Below are positions 14,401 to 27,100 of a stretch of DNA of 64,000 nt, piece after piece. Source of the DNA: Dipylidium caninum (Eukaryota; Platyhelminthes; Cestoda; Cyclophyllidea; Dipylidiidae); NCBI GenBank assembly GCA_017562135.1, contig QEYB01001642.1:1116001-1180000 (forward strand), in the 5' to 3' direction. Numbering within the stretch: the first letter of the stretch is position 1; each line of letters begins with the position of its first letter. Below the pieces are notes generated by a model. It was not told the DNA's origin. It made no database searches and was given only the letters and a program-made list of their open reading frames with translations. The position numbers and the translations under genes were made by a program.

Positions 14401-17400
14401 CGCCTCTGTACTGTAAGTCTTGTGAATCGCCTCAAACGCCTCGGTTCAACGCTCTTCTTTCTCGTCGCAAAAACGAGCCGGTGCACACGTCATGATGGTC
14501 TGGCCAAAAGCACTAGATAGCATCTCTTATACACGGGAGCACCACGGGACACCACCATTTACACGATAAACAAGATTCCCGAGATAGTAAATATGCTCGT
14601 CGGCGACTGGCTCCCCTTGGGCGCCTTCAGTCGCCCCTTTCGCTATGGCGCATGCATAGGGTGTCTTCGCTTTCTGACAGTGGGAGTGAGTGGCAGTGCA
14701 CCACCTCCTTTAGTTTACCGGCTACTTTGAGACTTCTCTTAGCGAAGACCTTTCTGCATTAGTACACTGGACACTTAATCCCTAAAAGGGTTTTCTTTCC
14801 TCTCCGTAGGCCTGTCAAGCAAAGCGTGCCAGTCGGGATTTACCTGGGACCCGAAATCGAGGAAGTGCATTGGTAAGATTGTCCGTCTCACTGCTCGCCA
14901 ACTCTGCCTGCGAGTCGCAAAATGCTCCAGAGACGGGCTGGCGATAAGCACGTGGATGAGCGCAAATGCATGTCAAGAGGGGAAGCAGTCGTTGCCTCCT
15001 CTGACCACAGACGAGGCTCGTGGCTAGGGGGTTTCTATCCAGGAAATCTGGCTGCTGGTTGTCGCCCATCCTGACTGCCCTGAGGGCGGGTGGACGCAGC
15101 CAGAACACGTGAAAGGGGCTTGGGTGGATGAAGGATAGTCTCTATTTTGTAGACATCGACGAATGCAGTCCTGCTTATGGACCGAATCCCTGCCAGTACG
15201 AATGCCATAACACTTACGGCGGTTTCCGCTGCTCCTGTCCGCCCGGCTACGAACTGACTACGTCGACCAATCTGTGCAAAGGTGAGGACTTTCACCGAGT
15301 TGCTCTAACGCGCTGTTGGCCTCCTCTGCCCGTGCGCTGTTGTTCTGACAGCCGCGGTTGCTCTCCTCGTCTCCAAACACTTAAAGTGCGAGTGGGACAC
15401 TGCGGGGAAGCGCAGAGCCTCCACACCTGTTCCCCCGTCTCGAACGCATTTTCGCGGGTTTTGTTTCCGCCCAATCCGTCATCATGCCTGATTGCTTTCC
15501 ATTCATTCCGAAAGACATTAAAATTCTGTGCTGCTCTCAGTGGCCCTCTAGCGTCATCGAGTAAAATGCAGTATCCCATGGCCCAAATAAGAGTTTCACT
15601 TTAGTAAAAGTAGACAGCCTCTCAACCTCTTCGGATCTTCACTCACAATCCAGTTTTGGAATGCTTTCAGACATTAATGAGTGCAAAACGTCGGCCAACA
15701 CCTGCAGCCAGGGCGAGCTGTGCATCAACACCCCGGGCGGTCACGAGTGCATCAAACCAAACTGTCCCGCCAACTACCACTGGGACGACGCTACGCAGTG
15801 AGTTTGCTGGGTTGTTGCAGTCGGATTCAGCGATCCCCAGGAGTGATGTTTGAAGTTCATTAAACCAAAAGGGCAATCTGTTCTCGCCTAAAATCACTAC
15901 CGCTGGGAGTTAAACCGTGGCACTTTAATTAAATTAGAGGCACTACATAGTGCCCCGAGGTGGATGGGGGTGGGGGAGGTTGGGGAGCGGAGAAAGGCGG
16001 AGGGAGGAGAGGGGCATGAGGCCGTCTTCTACAAGGAGCACACACTGGGCGGACCTCTCCTTTGCCGACGGGGTCGATTTGAGGGCCACTTGACGCGTGG
16101 GACGAGGCAGCGTGTGATGGCTTGCCGCGAGTCAAGCAGGTCTACCGTGTGCCTTTGATATTATGGCTTTGAACCCGCAACTGGGCATCAGCAGCCCACA
16201 TCTGAAGTGACCTCTGAGGTCGATCCGACCGCAAGGAGCATTCTTTTATGGACGCAGGCACGATAAGTGCCTCTGCTCGGAATCTGACCGTGCAAATCCT
16301 GCCCGTACTTGGCTGCAGCATTAGTTGAAATGTTAGACTGGCTGGGCAAACCAAAATATCCTCGCCGTTACGCTAAATGCCACCCCTTGTGTGAGTAGAC
16401 TGTAACCCACTCCCTTTGTACACGATCTGGGCTTGGGGGCAGTGGGGGAGCGATTTCACCCCTCGACTGGCCATTATATATATGGAAGGTTGACCGTCCG
16501 GAAGAAACACTTCGACCCAAATTAATATCTGACCGGAGGTGACAAGGACAGCTCTGAAAATGGTGAGATGAAGTCAAAAACTCCGTGACATTTCGCAGCA
16601 ACTGTCGTACGTGCCCTCGATGACTCCTTGCGGACCGGGCTCGGCTGTTACTACGAGGCTAATGGCCAGGCAAATGTAAATTCATATTTTCCACCCTCTC
16701 CTCCTTTCCCAGATCGTGCAGAATCTTGTGCATGGAGAGCGATTTGCCCTGTCCGAAGGGGGCGAGGTACGCCGACTCCGTGCAGTATATCTCCGTGAGC
16801 ATTCCTAAGACGAACATCACCGCCAGCAGAAACATTATGCTTCGTGTGGTCGACTGGAACCAGGTAAGGACACCGCGAGAGATCACCTACCCGTCCTCAG
16901 GCACTGAAATGGGACATGAGGCGAGATAAGCGTGTGTCACAGGAGCTGGCTGGGCGCTCTCCACTCTGGAGCCTGACGCCCTGCCTCCGTAACTTAATGC
17001 TAATCGGTCCTGGGGGGGGGGGACCAGTTTTGCTTCGAGAACGTGTGACTCTGCCACATGGCACTGGTTGTCTGCGGAAGCGCCTGTCAACCGTGCCGAG
17101 ACCGCCCTCACGGAGGGTGCGCACCGGCCCGGCGGATTAGGGGCCTGCGGCAGCATCGCGTGCCGTCGAGGCGCGATGAACGCCTCAGAGAGGCAATAAA
17201 CTTTGTCTTCACTATGGTAGCACATTTCAGGACAGCTACGCAGACATTTTGATTATTGTGAGGGCTATAAAATCTATCAACTAAAAATGCACTTTTTACG
17301 GCAGTTCACCTCTGAGCGCTGCTTGTCGCTTGTAGTTAGCGCCCTTGGCTGAAGCAACGAGCCGGTTATCAGAGCGGCTTTTCATAATGCACTATAAAAC

Positions 17401-17839
17401 GCTGATTTTACCCCACTACTTTTCTTACGTCTTTCCGACAGCCATAAGCACTGCTGCCTGTCTTTGCATTTTGCAATAGGTGCAGCAAGGCAACTGTCAC
17501 TACCAACTGCTGGACAAGGCGGAAGGCACGCCTGTGAACTACAGGTCAAAGAACGGTGTCGTCTACCTCATCCCAGACTGGAATTCGCCGGCATTTGCGG
17601 GCACGACGTCGGGAGTAGTCCATGCTAGTTTGGACCAGTTCACGCCCGCCTTGTACTATCTCTTCTTCAGGGTTTCGTGCTACGAGGGTCTGCCCTGGCG
17701 GATGACCGCGGATCCCGAGGACTTCGATGTCTATCCCGTGGGACGACAACCCCAACAAACGATGCCCACTGACGACCCCAAACTCATCTTCCAGCACTCG
17801 TTCTACGTCTACATCTCCGTCTCTAAGTACCCATTCTAA
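1..17839 (+). CDS. HMCN: Hemicentin (3' part; 5' end outside window)
   Basis: Hemicentins are giant secreted basement-membrane proteins that hold tissues together. The exons I read are 1-10, 108-192, 269-403, 480-611, 825-1012, 1088-1169, 1244-1415, 2312-2485, 4522-4736, 6064-6264, 6725-6931, 7229-7310 (weak), 8234-8671, 9196-9416, 10084-10396, 11550-11867, 11966-12238, 13329-13448, 13849-14118, 14810-14872, 15153-15281, 15671-15797, 16713-16863 and 17480-17839 (TAA). They add about 1,490 codons. Every junction has GT-AG sites and compatible phases, mostly phase 1 as usual for shuffled extracellular modules, except that exon 4522-4736 carries one extra base. The module order is Ig, TSP1, G2F, EGF-Ca, then fibulin-type C-terminus, which is diagnostic of hemicentin. 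The N-terminal VWA domain and most Ig repeats must lie upstream. An AATAAA at 17955-17960 fits the 3' end. Confidence 0.95.
5755..5800. repeat. Trinucleotide repeat (CGA)n then (GGA)n
   Basis: Several ACG/CGA units run directly into an imperfect GGA run in a hemicentin intron. It is a simple sequence microsatellite and produces spurious poly-Gly or poly-Glu open frames in several directions. Confidence 0.85.
7229..7310 (+). other. HMCN: Possible small hemicentin exon inside TSP1 repeat 4/5 junction
   Basis: A GTGTGCAG acceptor and a GTGAGC donor flank 82 bases that are open in the required frame (phase 0 in, phase 1 out). This is what joining exon 6725-6931 to exon 8234-8671 needs. The encoded peptide ends with one cysteine in about the right place (VCAGGA before VNGEW). 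It is otherwise arginine-rich and does not resemble the family, so it may be chance. Confidence 0.35.
9196..11867 (+). other. HMCN: Hemicentin nidogen G2F beta-barrel domain
   Basis: Three exons (9196-9416, 10084-10396, 11550-11867) encode one globular region. It begins with [19 protein letters not shown] and ends with [11 protein letters not shown] and [10 protein letters not shown] just before the first EGF module. Family knowledge: the nidogen G2F domain, shared by nidogen and hemicentin, is an 11-strand beta-barrel placed between the TSP1 array and the EGF modules. The position and sequence here fit that. Confidence 0.88.
11966..15797 (+). other. HMCN: Hemicentin calcium-binding EGF-like domains
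   Basis: Calcium-binding EGF starts are visible as DVNEC (11966), DIDEC (about 12091), DVDEC (13329), DINEC (13849), DIDEC (about 13996), DIDEC (15153) and DINEC (15671). Most have the hydroxylation/calcium consensus and a C-x-C-x(2)-G-Y/F-x(8)-C tail, e.g. [18 protein letters not shown]. Exon 14810-14872 encodes only a 21-residue half-module ending in KSRKCI. Exons begin and end in phase 1, as expected for EGF modules gained by exon shuffling. Confidence 0.93.
16713..17839 (+). other. HMCN: Hemicentin fibulin-type C-terminal module
   Basis: Two final exons (16713-16863 and 17480-17839) follow the last EGF domain. They encode the fibulin-type tail, with a beta-rich segment ([12 protein letters not shown]) and LFFRVSCYE near the end. 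The protein stops at SVSKYPF, TAA 17837-17839. Fibulins and hemicentins share this C-terminal domain III. Confidence 0.85.
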
Positions 17840-17954
17840 TTGCACGTCATCTAAGGGCGATTTTTCCCTTCCGGCTTGATTGGTCAGCTAACCCCGAGCT
17901 TTTGCATTTCCGCCCGCGTATGTCTGTACCTGAAAGCGCTGCGCTTAGGTGGTA

Positions 17955-17960
17955 AATAAA
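17955..17960 (+). other. Likely polyadenylation signal of hemicentin
   Basis: A canonical AATAAA lies 115 bases after the hemicentin stop codon, with GT-rich sequence just downstream. Confidence 0.55.
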
Positions 17961-20591
17961 CCTTATCGAATTACGCTTCTTGTGTGTGTGCTCGCCTCAG
18001 CGAAAAATGCAGAAAGGGGGGGCTTCTTTGCATCCCAAAACACAATCTCGTGTAATAAAAGCCTTGGCATTTCTCGACGCCTCTTCACTTCTTCTCGCCC
18101 TATATTCTCCTCACAATATAAGCCACCCGAACGGTTGAATAAAGAAACGTGTTTGAAGCCTCACATAGGCAGTGGCATTCGCGTGGATGGCATCACAGGA
18201 GGAGGGCGATGAGGATAGGCTAAAAGGTAAGAAGAATTCCCTAAGACCGCAATAATTTTCTCTTCGAGTTGTGTAGAAGCGCGAGGCCAATGGGGCCTTT
18301 GCGAGCGTGAACGGTGGGAGAGGCAACTGCCTGCACGTAGCCGCCTAATTGCCAGGCGCAGAGCCACTCACTAATTGCTGGGAAGGAAAATAGCGTGCAC
18401 TGTAGGAAGCCGGAGGAGTTCACTGGCTATCCCGCCCACCTCGCCTCCAGTCCAGAGAACAATTTCGACACCCGACGTGCAACCCAAAATTGCATGAAAG
18501 TGGCCTGCAGGAGTGAACCGAATAGCCGTGCTTCCCCAGTTTACGTGGGGAGGACAAAGTGCACTCTCCCCGCCACACTTGCGGGGAACGGATTTCCAAA
18601 AAGCTCATTACCATGGCAATCGAAAGGATGTTCAGCTCCTCGGCGCTCGTTTCCCTACTAACTTCCAACAGTTTCGAGAAACTGCGTCCACGCTCTCAAC
18701 AGAGACTTTCTTTTCTGTCCTCCTACTTCATGGGGCAAGCATGAATTTGGAGTTTATCACTGTAGTTCTTCACGAGGCGCCGCTGTGGCGACGAGACTGC
18801 GGCCTACGCTAACCGCTACCCCGGTGGACGTGTCGTCTCAAGACCATAATCTGCCTCTGACCGCAATGGTTGCAGCAATTGGCGTGGTATGAAGAACACT
18901 AATATGCCGGATGAGCGGTGCTTCCCACTATTTTGCCAAGAGTTGGGCAATTAAACCATAATACCCGTTCAAAGTAGTGAGGATCGAGTTTCTCACGAGG
19001 TCTCATTCCCTCTCAAGTCCAGCCATTCTGCATGACGTTATCCAGGCGCGACGAGCATCCCAAACTGCCCCAATCGGAGTTCTCTGTCAGTTACGCAGGC
19101 GTTGAGTGTTCATGAGATTTATGGCTCTGCAGCGGAAATGTCTCTTTCATCTACCGATTCGCTCAGAAGGCGATAGATGATTGAATCCTCCCATTTGCAC
19201 TAACCTGTGGCAAAAAAAGCATAGGCCGCTGTAAAGAGAGACGTTCGCTTTCTCGACCTAGACGAAGTCTGCCGCCCGAAACCCACATTTGGGCGTATCG
19301 TTAAATCCCATAAAATCGGTGTTACGGCAATAAAATTCCCCCCAACCCGACCGCTCTCGAACAGGTGCGCCCGTTTACACAGGGCACAACGAGCGCGCTC
19401 TGCTTGTCCTTCGGGTTTTTGAAGCTGGTAGGTTTCCATGATAACTATAAAACTTAGTGAAGCCACTGGGAAACACCAGACTATTGCCAGCGAGGAATGT
19501 GACGCGGCGGACGTGGACCGAGAGGGGCCCTGTGGGCCCGACTGCAAGTGAACACGGCCAATAAACAGAGGGCGAGTGAGGAGTAATTAACACAAAGCCA
19601 TTCTTTATTCACCTATAAATTGCAGGTCACTGGGCAAAACTCTCCTCCCGACCCTTTATGGTCGAAGCCATGATTGGCTCCGACTTTGTCGGTTGCCTCT
19701 GCATGCAGGACCTTACGTTAGGAGCGCATAAAAACGAGAGGGATCCCGAAAAGAAAAGAGTTTGCTCAGGTAGGTGCTGGGGAATGATCCGCAGCCTGCT
19801 AAGCTAGTTCAAAACCCCTTCCCTGGTCGTCGTGATGAATGGTTCAGCTTTTAGCATGAAACGATGGGAACCCTGCACACAAATCGAGATTCTGCAGCGG
19901 GAGAAATGTCATAACTTTCCATAAAGAAGAGAGTCGCGTCTTTAGGAAGGAGCTTTTGTAAACATAGCAACGCCGAAACCTTCTGCATGCGGACCAAGCT
20001 TGTGTAAATCTACAGATGTCAGCTTTATTTCGAAGGTCTGCAGGAGAGTGAACCAATGCCTGGGTGTCTCATTTCATCAACTCGATGATGTCTCTGCTGT
20101 TTGCTTCGCGCTATCCCCACCTAGAGCGCCTCATGTGCACGGAGTGTTGGTCTCCCTCTAGAAGGTGTAGAAGATGCTGAGAAGGCATTAAATGGCGCAT
20201 CGCTGTGCAACAAGCCAGCCTGAGGCACGCACGTTACTGCGCGAGAGGGTCGACACCGGGTTGTGCGCCCCGAGACGCAGCACAGCCGCCGCAGCTGGTC
20301 GCTTCCACGTGGACGGCGTTGGGGTCATTTTGACCGCCAGTGCGCACGCCTCCTGGGCGGATGGAGCGAAGTCACCGTAGGCCGTGCCAAGCCGCCGATC
20401 GTATCACGTCCCGGGTGTGTCATTTCATCGCCCTCCGGTCCCTGCCCCGCACGACGGAGCGGTGGATGCGGGGCTAGGGGTGGAGTGGGGAATCGCCGTT
20501 GGGCAAATTATGGCCTATTAAACAGTCATCCTCCTTTTTTCCCCCGAGGAAACATTAATGCTCTATTCATTCTTCATCACACGCATATACG

Positions 20592-20610
20592 GACACACAC
20601 ACACACACAC
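20592..20610. repeat. (CA)n dinucleotide microsatellite
   Basis: An uninterrupted CA/AC run of about 19 bases. Confidence 0.9.
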
Positions 20611-21120
20611 CTATTCTTCCGTCACGAAGGGGGTTGGTTTTCGCTGTGTGGTTGTCGCATTGCGCGAGTGTACGCGCCTGCCACCTCCCAATCTGCCCGC
20701 GGAGGCAAACGGAGCTGTGCACTGCGGCATAAGCCGCTGCTCTGCAGGCAAAAACACTTCCTCTTGACTCCTCCAAATCAATAGTCGCTTGCTAAAGTGG
20801 AAAGTGGCTTCTACTCCCGGTTCTCCCCCACGCACCCTCCAAGCAGGCGCGGGGGCAGGCAAGTCCACTTCCCATTCTTCCGACGTCTCACTTTTCCATT
20901 TGCTGGGCTACGGACTCAACTCGGTGATCAAAATGGAGAAATTTTTGAAATACTCAACACTGTCTCGAAGGAGCTCATTTTGCACCTCACTTTGCAAATT
21001 TTTACTTGAAACTCATTGAAACGCTATTACCCTTTTTCTTCTCAGCTAATTTGCTCGCGGCAATCCGCTTCTGCCAGCAGTAGGGCAGTTCTTCAATTTT
21101 TACGTGCATTCACCTTGTGT

Positions 21121-21156
21121 ATCTCCTCACATAAACTTATCTCCTCACATAAACTT
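21121..21156. repeat. Perfect 18-bp tandem duplication
   Basis: ATCTCCTCACATAAACTT occurs twice head to tail with no mismatch. It lies in gene-free DNA. Identical copies suggest a recent duplication or an assembly artefact. Confidence 0.9.
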
Positions 21157-24100
21157 GGTTGTGGTGTTCGAGTGCACAATCCAAAGTAAACGACGTCAAA
21201 GCGGCGAAGTGACGCTCAAATAAATCACCATCCCAAAATAAAAGAGAGTAGAGATACCTACGCAGGCTGACTAGCCAAGCGTGGGATGATCGAAAAACCT
21301 TGTTTACCAGTTCTCTTTCCCAAAACCAAAGAGACATTCACCAATGCCTTAGCAACCGCTAGGTGGGGTGAAAAATCATAGGGAGGAGTCAAGATTACGG
21401 TATTTTAGAGGAAAAGGCTTCTCCAGTACTGGGTGCTCCCACACTCTGGGCGTTCTCTTCGTTTACGTCTTCCGTCTCAGCTCATGGGGAAGACACTTCT
21501 TGCCGACCTCATTTCCGCGAAGCTCTGCGGTACACTTCGAGGCGGGAACACCTCCTGGTGAGACCCTTTTCTCTAAGGGCAGCACTTGTTTTCTGTTGTT
21601 TTAACCCAGGCTTAGCCGGTGCGGCCACCAGAAGGCGGGGTGGCCTCCAATAGTTCAGACCTGAATGGTCGGGGGGAAGAGCCGGGATAGTGAATTTTTT
21701 GGCAGTAGATCGACCAGTCGGCGTTAGTGGTGTTGTTGTTGGGAAAGCGCGCCGCCCATTTTTAACGTTTTACAACCGTCTACGGTCGTCATTGCCGACT
21801 GAGCAAACGGGAAAGACGAAATCAGCAAGACGCTTTGTACTAGCATTGTCCTCACAAATTCCTTCGATACTGAAGCTTTTCACTTTGCGCCCGAAACGTT
21901 GGAAAATTGACAACGGCAACATATTCATCGCTACTTCTGTTCCACACATGAATACTTTTTTTTCTAACCCTCGTCGTTTCAAGGAATGCAAGGGAAAATT
22001 GTAGTGTGGAGCAGCTGAAGTAAACATGGTGCCATTTTCTGGCAAAACGATGTTGTCCAGCATGCCCGGTGTCCAGAGAGTCGGTTCAGCCACTACTTCC
22101 CAACCGGTCGACGAATTCGCCCGCGGCAGGCAAGATGATTGGAGCCTCTGCCGTGATTTCGAGGAGGCCACTCCGTCGTTTAGAGCCAAGAGGCTGGTGT
22201 CTTCAAAAAGAAGTAAGTGAGAGAAAGCCGACGCGCCTTGGCTGCCGGGCGCCTTAGGATTCAGGACGTTGGAAGGGAAAACACTTTGCACTGGTCTGTC
22301 GCAGTCATTCACCACGCCGAGTGGCAGGTCCTCTAATGATACGCGGGCTCAGAGGAGAGGACGCCCAGTGATTGACTGGTGGAGAGTTTGCCCACAATGA
22401 AGGCAGAGCTCCTCTCCTCCCGCGACAGGTTCGCTGGAAGCGTCTTGAAAATCCTGATTCCCTCGTGCAGCACAGTCCAAGTGTGAGTGTCGCCGTGACA
22501 CATTTGGCTGACATTAGCGCCTACGGAGGCGCTCGCAGACTGCAGTCCTCTTTTCACCCGCTCTGTCTGCCATGCTTGGCTTGGTAAAAACAATTGTCAC
22601 ATTCCTGGGAAAAACACAAAATGCATTTTGTGACGCTGTCAGTGAATCCATTAACGGCTTTTGTGTGCGATTATACTAAAATAAGGGCGGAATTAACGAA
22701 AAATTTCCGAGAGCAATTTGGAAACAACACATTCACTTAAGCTGATTAGCTAGAGCACTTCCACCTCCCAAACGAAGCCTCATTAAACGGAAACTTCAGG
22801 GCATCCGACCTCTTTCCCCTCCCTGGAGCAGATGAGTGAGCTCGTCGCCGACCGCAGGCCTTCAAAGGGACTTCGTGACACGCCATCTTCGCAAGAGTCA
22901 GTCACGTCACTCGGTACTTGTTCATCTAAGTCCAGTCCTCGAGTCTCACAAGCCCCGTGTATCCAAACTCTCATCCCCGAAATGTTTCGACCGGTGGTTA
23001 TTTGGAATGGAGCCGCTTTGGCGACTACAGAAGAGAGTCTCATGGGATTTATTCGCTACTGAGAAAAGGAGATAGCCAAGGGGATAGTTTCCATGCCTAG
23101 AGGGAAAATAATTTGATCCAAAATGTTGCCGTAATCCCCCCCCTCCCCCCTGCGTGTTCGTCTGATTGCGCTCTGGCGCTCCAATGGAGCGCAGTAGCGA
23201 GGCGGGACTGCGACCACAATGACGGGAAGTGCTCTCAAGTGCGAACAGCCCGTCTTCCACCAATACACGCATGGAAATGTGGGAAGTTCAGAAAATTGGA
23301 TGCACCAAAAGCGGAAAGGAAATTGGAGCAGACACCTCGGCTTTGCGCGGGACGTCAGGCTTGTCGGGCTGGAGGCGGGGTGCAGGTGGAATTTTCAGCT
23401 GCAGTTCACTTGCCAGTTTTGAATAGTGACGAGTTGAGGTGGGAGGAGGCCGCCGATTTCGGGCGCAAGGCACTTGGCACCAGTGACTCCCTCCTAGTTT
23501 ATCGCCTTACTTCAACCACAGCGTCGATAAGCAGACCTCGTCGCCTGCTCCTCGAGCGCTTCTCCACAGTGGGAGTCACCTCCTGACAGTCGTCGCAGGA
23601 CAGTTATTATTCAGGGAGGGAGGGGGGTTAACAAACCACTGCTGAGACACCCATTCCGCCCTGGCTGAGAGTAAGCGGAATTCGCAGCAGTCTGCGGTAG
23701 AGTACACAGGAAATGTGGAAACAAAGTTAAGAGGAGCTAGACGGTTCGCACCATGGCTTTGTCTGAGGTCATTTTTCTCAGTCCTTCCAAGTCCTCACAA
23801 TGACGATCCGTCCTTCGAGGGGGAGATTGACTTCCAGCGACCAACTAGTTGCGGGAGTTTGCTTCCCCGCGACTCTGTGAGGCCTCTTCCAAGACAAGAG
23901 TCGTCTGTAACCGGTTTCCGCGCACAAAGTGGACAGTTTTGCCTAGTTCGTGAGGAGGTAGAGTAAGTTACGAGAAGGCCCATTTCAAACACTTCTATTT
24001 TTCTGTGGGCAACATACATTAGTTTAAAAACATTTGGATCGCATAAACGAAGTTGTGTCCGGTCAACGTGAAACATTATCTTTGGATTGTTGGCTGTCCA

Positions 24101-27100
24101 AAGTGTCCTGCGCCCTGGGCAGGGTGCGGCGGCCGGCCTACGCTAGTGCCGATGCCGCAAAGTAGAAGACTTGAATGCGCCACTGAAGAAGCCGCGGGGG
24201 CTGGCTGTCCGAGCACGGGCACTGGAACCTCCGTGCCATCCCCGCTGGTCGTCTTGGTCCGCCTCGATCCGAAAGACTGAGCGAGGCCTCTTGACGCATC
24301 TTCCGGAGCTAGTGAAGAAAGAGTACTAAATGGTGAAGAAATTGCGGGTGAAACTTCCAACAGCCTGAGTTCCGAATAATTGCGCATCGTGCGCTTATTT
24401 AGGCAGACAACATCCGCACGGCAGCAATACTCAACTCATCACGGTCCGTAAAAACCAGGGCTTTGCTTAAACTAAGACATAAATCTGCCAGTGATAATCT
24501 TGAACACCTTCTGAAAATTTATTCGAAACGAAAAACTTGGTTTTCTCTCGGAGTTGGTAGATTTCTACGTCGTGTGCTGGTCCTACCTCTTGCGCGGTTA
24601 TCAGATTGCGTTAGACGGGCGCCATCGAGAGGAGAGGCGAGCACGTCAGGGCGGCAAAGCGGTAAAGGCACTAGTTGTGGTGGTAGGGCGATGACAAAGG
24701 GGAGGGAAACACCCACTGGCCAAATAGAGGACAATAATATGCACACAGCTTACTGCTTTCTCGGACTGTAAACCGACTGGAGTTTTCAACCCAGAAGGGT
24801 TCAGCCAGCATGCGCAAAACGCGGATGAAGTGGTCAGGCCCCCGATGCCTCAGCGTCCGAGTGGCAAGCCAACTTGCGAATCGTGTAGGTGTCGGATGAG
24901 TGGAGCGCTCAGAAGTGACGTCTGCGACAAAGGAAGTAGACGCAAACAACCTTCGTGCCAATAAACTCTAGGCACGGTGGAATTTCTATCCCACTTAACC
25001 CCTATTTTCGTGGAGGGAAGCACAAACCTCTGACCCGTCATCCATCGCTGGGGCGGCGGACCGCATGAGGCGTCAATGGAGTCGTGGTGCCCTGTCAAAG
25101 CCACCAGCAGGGAAACGATCGGGCCACATTCGGGACAGATTTTGCGCTGAATGGCACCATGGGAGCATGTCAAGTTTCTGACAGCCTCTGGGATTGTTTT
25201 GGACGAAGACACTCTCCTCCCTGCTACTTGGTAGTCCAATTAGGAGTGAGGGTTGCTGTGCGATAATTTGCGTTGTTTTGGTACGTTCACATGTCGAGCC
25301 TAAACAAATAACATTTTTGGGGTGTTTTGTTGTCAGTCGTGACTGAGTTCAGCAGTGCCCTGGCTCAAAGTGCCCATTGTCACGATCCTCGACTCCTCCA
25401 TTTGCGTTTATATTGTGGTAAAAGCGACTGTCTTATCAGGCCTCATCTCTGGCGTGTAGTCCCTTAACCCTCTTTTTTTCGGGATTCAGACGCCTGTGCA
25501 TTTTTGGTCATGGACGATGGAGAGAATGATCTTATCACCGTTCTCGTATGGGCATTTGCTTAAAACATCAAAATTTCCAAAATTTATGGGCAATAAAGTT
25601 ATTCACACGGAGAGGCTCACGTGCCGGTGGGCGGTGAAAGTCCAATTCACTGCCCCCAGCGGTTTCGGGAGCTCATGTAACCTGCCCAACTCGCAGTTAA
25701 CCGCCGTGGAGTGGCCTTGCGATGCCGCCCCTAAGACAGTCCTCGACCCGATGTTTCCCACCGGTGAAGGCGTTCGCAGACCACTGGTAACCTGGAAGAC
25801 CGCGAATACCCTGACTACCTTTTTTAGCCTTGCCACTCGATAGGGCAAATCCCCTCCTGAGGCATGAAATATTGATGAATGGCGGAAGTGCAGCGTTGGT
25901 ACTGCTACTGAAGGCAGGGTTTTGCTGCTTTCAAGTTGGGACTCGAAATTATGCGTCTGTGCTTTGCATGCATCGCTGACAGCGCAGTAAAGAGTGGTGG
26001 CGGAGGCGGCTGGTGGCAGCACGGAGGAGGAGGAGGAGGTTGCGGCACAGGCGCCTGACGACCCCGCCGAAATGCCTCTCCGCCCGTCTTGGCGGCCTCT
26101 CCCACCGCCTTCTCACCGACAAGGTGATTTAAAGCCGTCGCCTGGGTAGGACGCAACAAGCAGGCGGCATCGTGTTTGAGCCGTTTCACAAATTCAAGTG
26201 ACGATCGGCCGAGGTTATTGCGCAGCCTCCAATTTCCTTATGAAGGTGATGGTGCATTTTTTTATATCACATCCCACCTTTGATAGATTTAGGCATCGCG
26301 TAAAGTACTTTGAAGCTTTATCGCCATCGGGATGGCATCCATGCGCAAAGACTATGCATGAAGTACCGTGGGACGATAAAACTGCTTTTTTGGCACTTTA
26401 ATACATTCCGGGAGCAACAACAACAGTAAGAGCTAGGTATGGCCCCCCACTAAATTTCGGTATTGCGGGTCAAAAGCAGCCCACTCTCCTGCCGGCTTTA
26501 CTCCACGAATGTGACGAAAAAAGAAGTCATTCGCAGTTGGAGACGCTGTCGGCCACACACGGCGCCGGCGAGTCTCCTCCGGAGCTTCGTGCGCCCGACG
26601 GGTCTTACCTGAGCTGAAGTGTAAGGCGCCGCCACCAAATAAATAATTTATTGTAGACTCATAGAACACGGACTCCCTGTTCTCGAGACTTTCGGCACCA
26701 AAAATCTTCGTCTAAATGCCAAAATAACCGGACGGGGGAAATGCTTTGCACGAGAATACTCTGACCTTGCTTGTTAGCTTCCAATTCAAGTTCTCAGACG
26801 CAGCAAATTGTGGAAGAATTTGCCCTTACAGGAAATTTGTTGTGCCATCCTCAAAACGTGTTTTTTTTACGGAGGGAAACATAGGAGAATGTCTGTCGCA
26901 GAATGAAAAAACTTTCCTCCTCAGACAACAATTGCAGGAGACGTCGCATCGTTGGGAATTGAAGATGGGCATCGCATCGGCGCTTGCCGAGGCGCATCGG
27001 AGGGCGACGCATTAGAGGCCGGGCGGCGCGGCCTCTTGCGACCACTCGACAGCGACGCCCAGTGATCCATTAATTTTCACCCCAATTCGCTGCCACCTGA

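Noticed and set aside
20263..20784. 173-codon + strand open frame
   Set aside because: It contains the translated CA microsatellite (His-Thr repeats) and no recognisable domain.
21770..22315. 181-codon minus-strand open frame in the gene-free interval
   Set aside because: No domain, no splice-consistent neighbours and no signal or membrane pattern; the length is not unusual for GC-rich DNA.
25603..26022. 139-codon minus-strand open frame
   Set aside because: No family resemblance, and several overlapping alternative frames of similar length.
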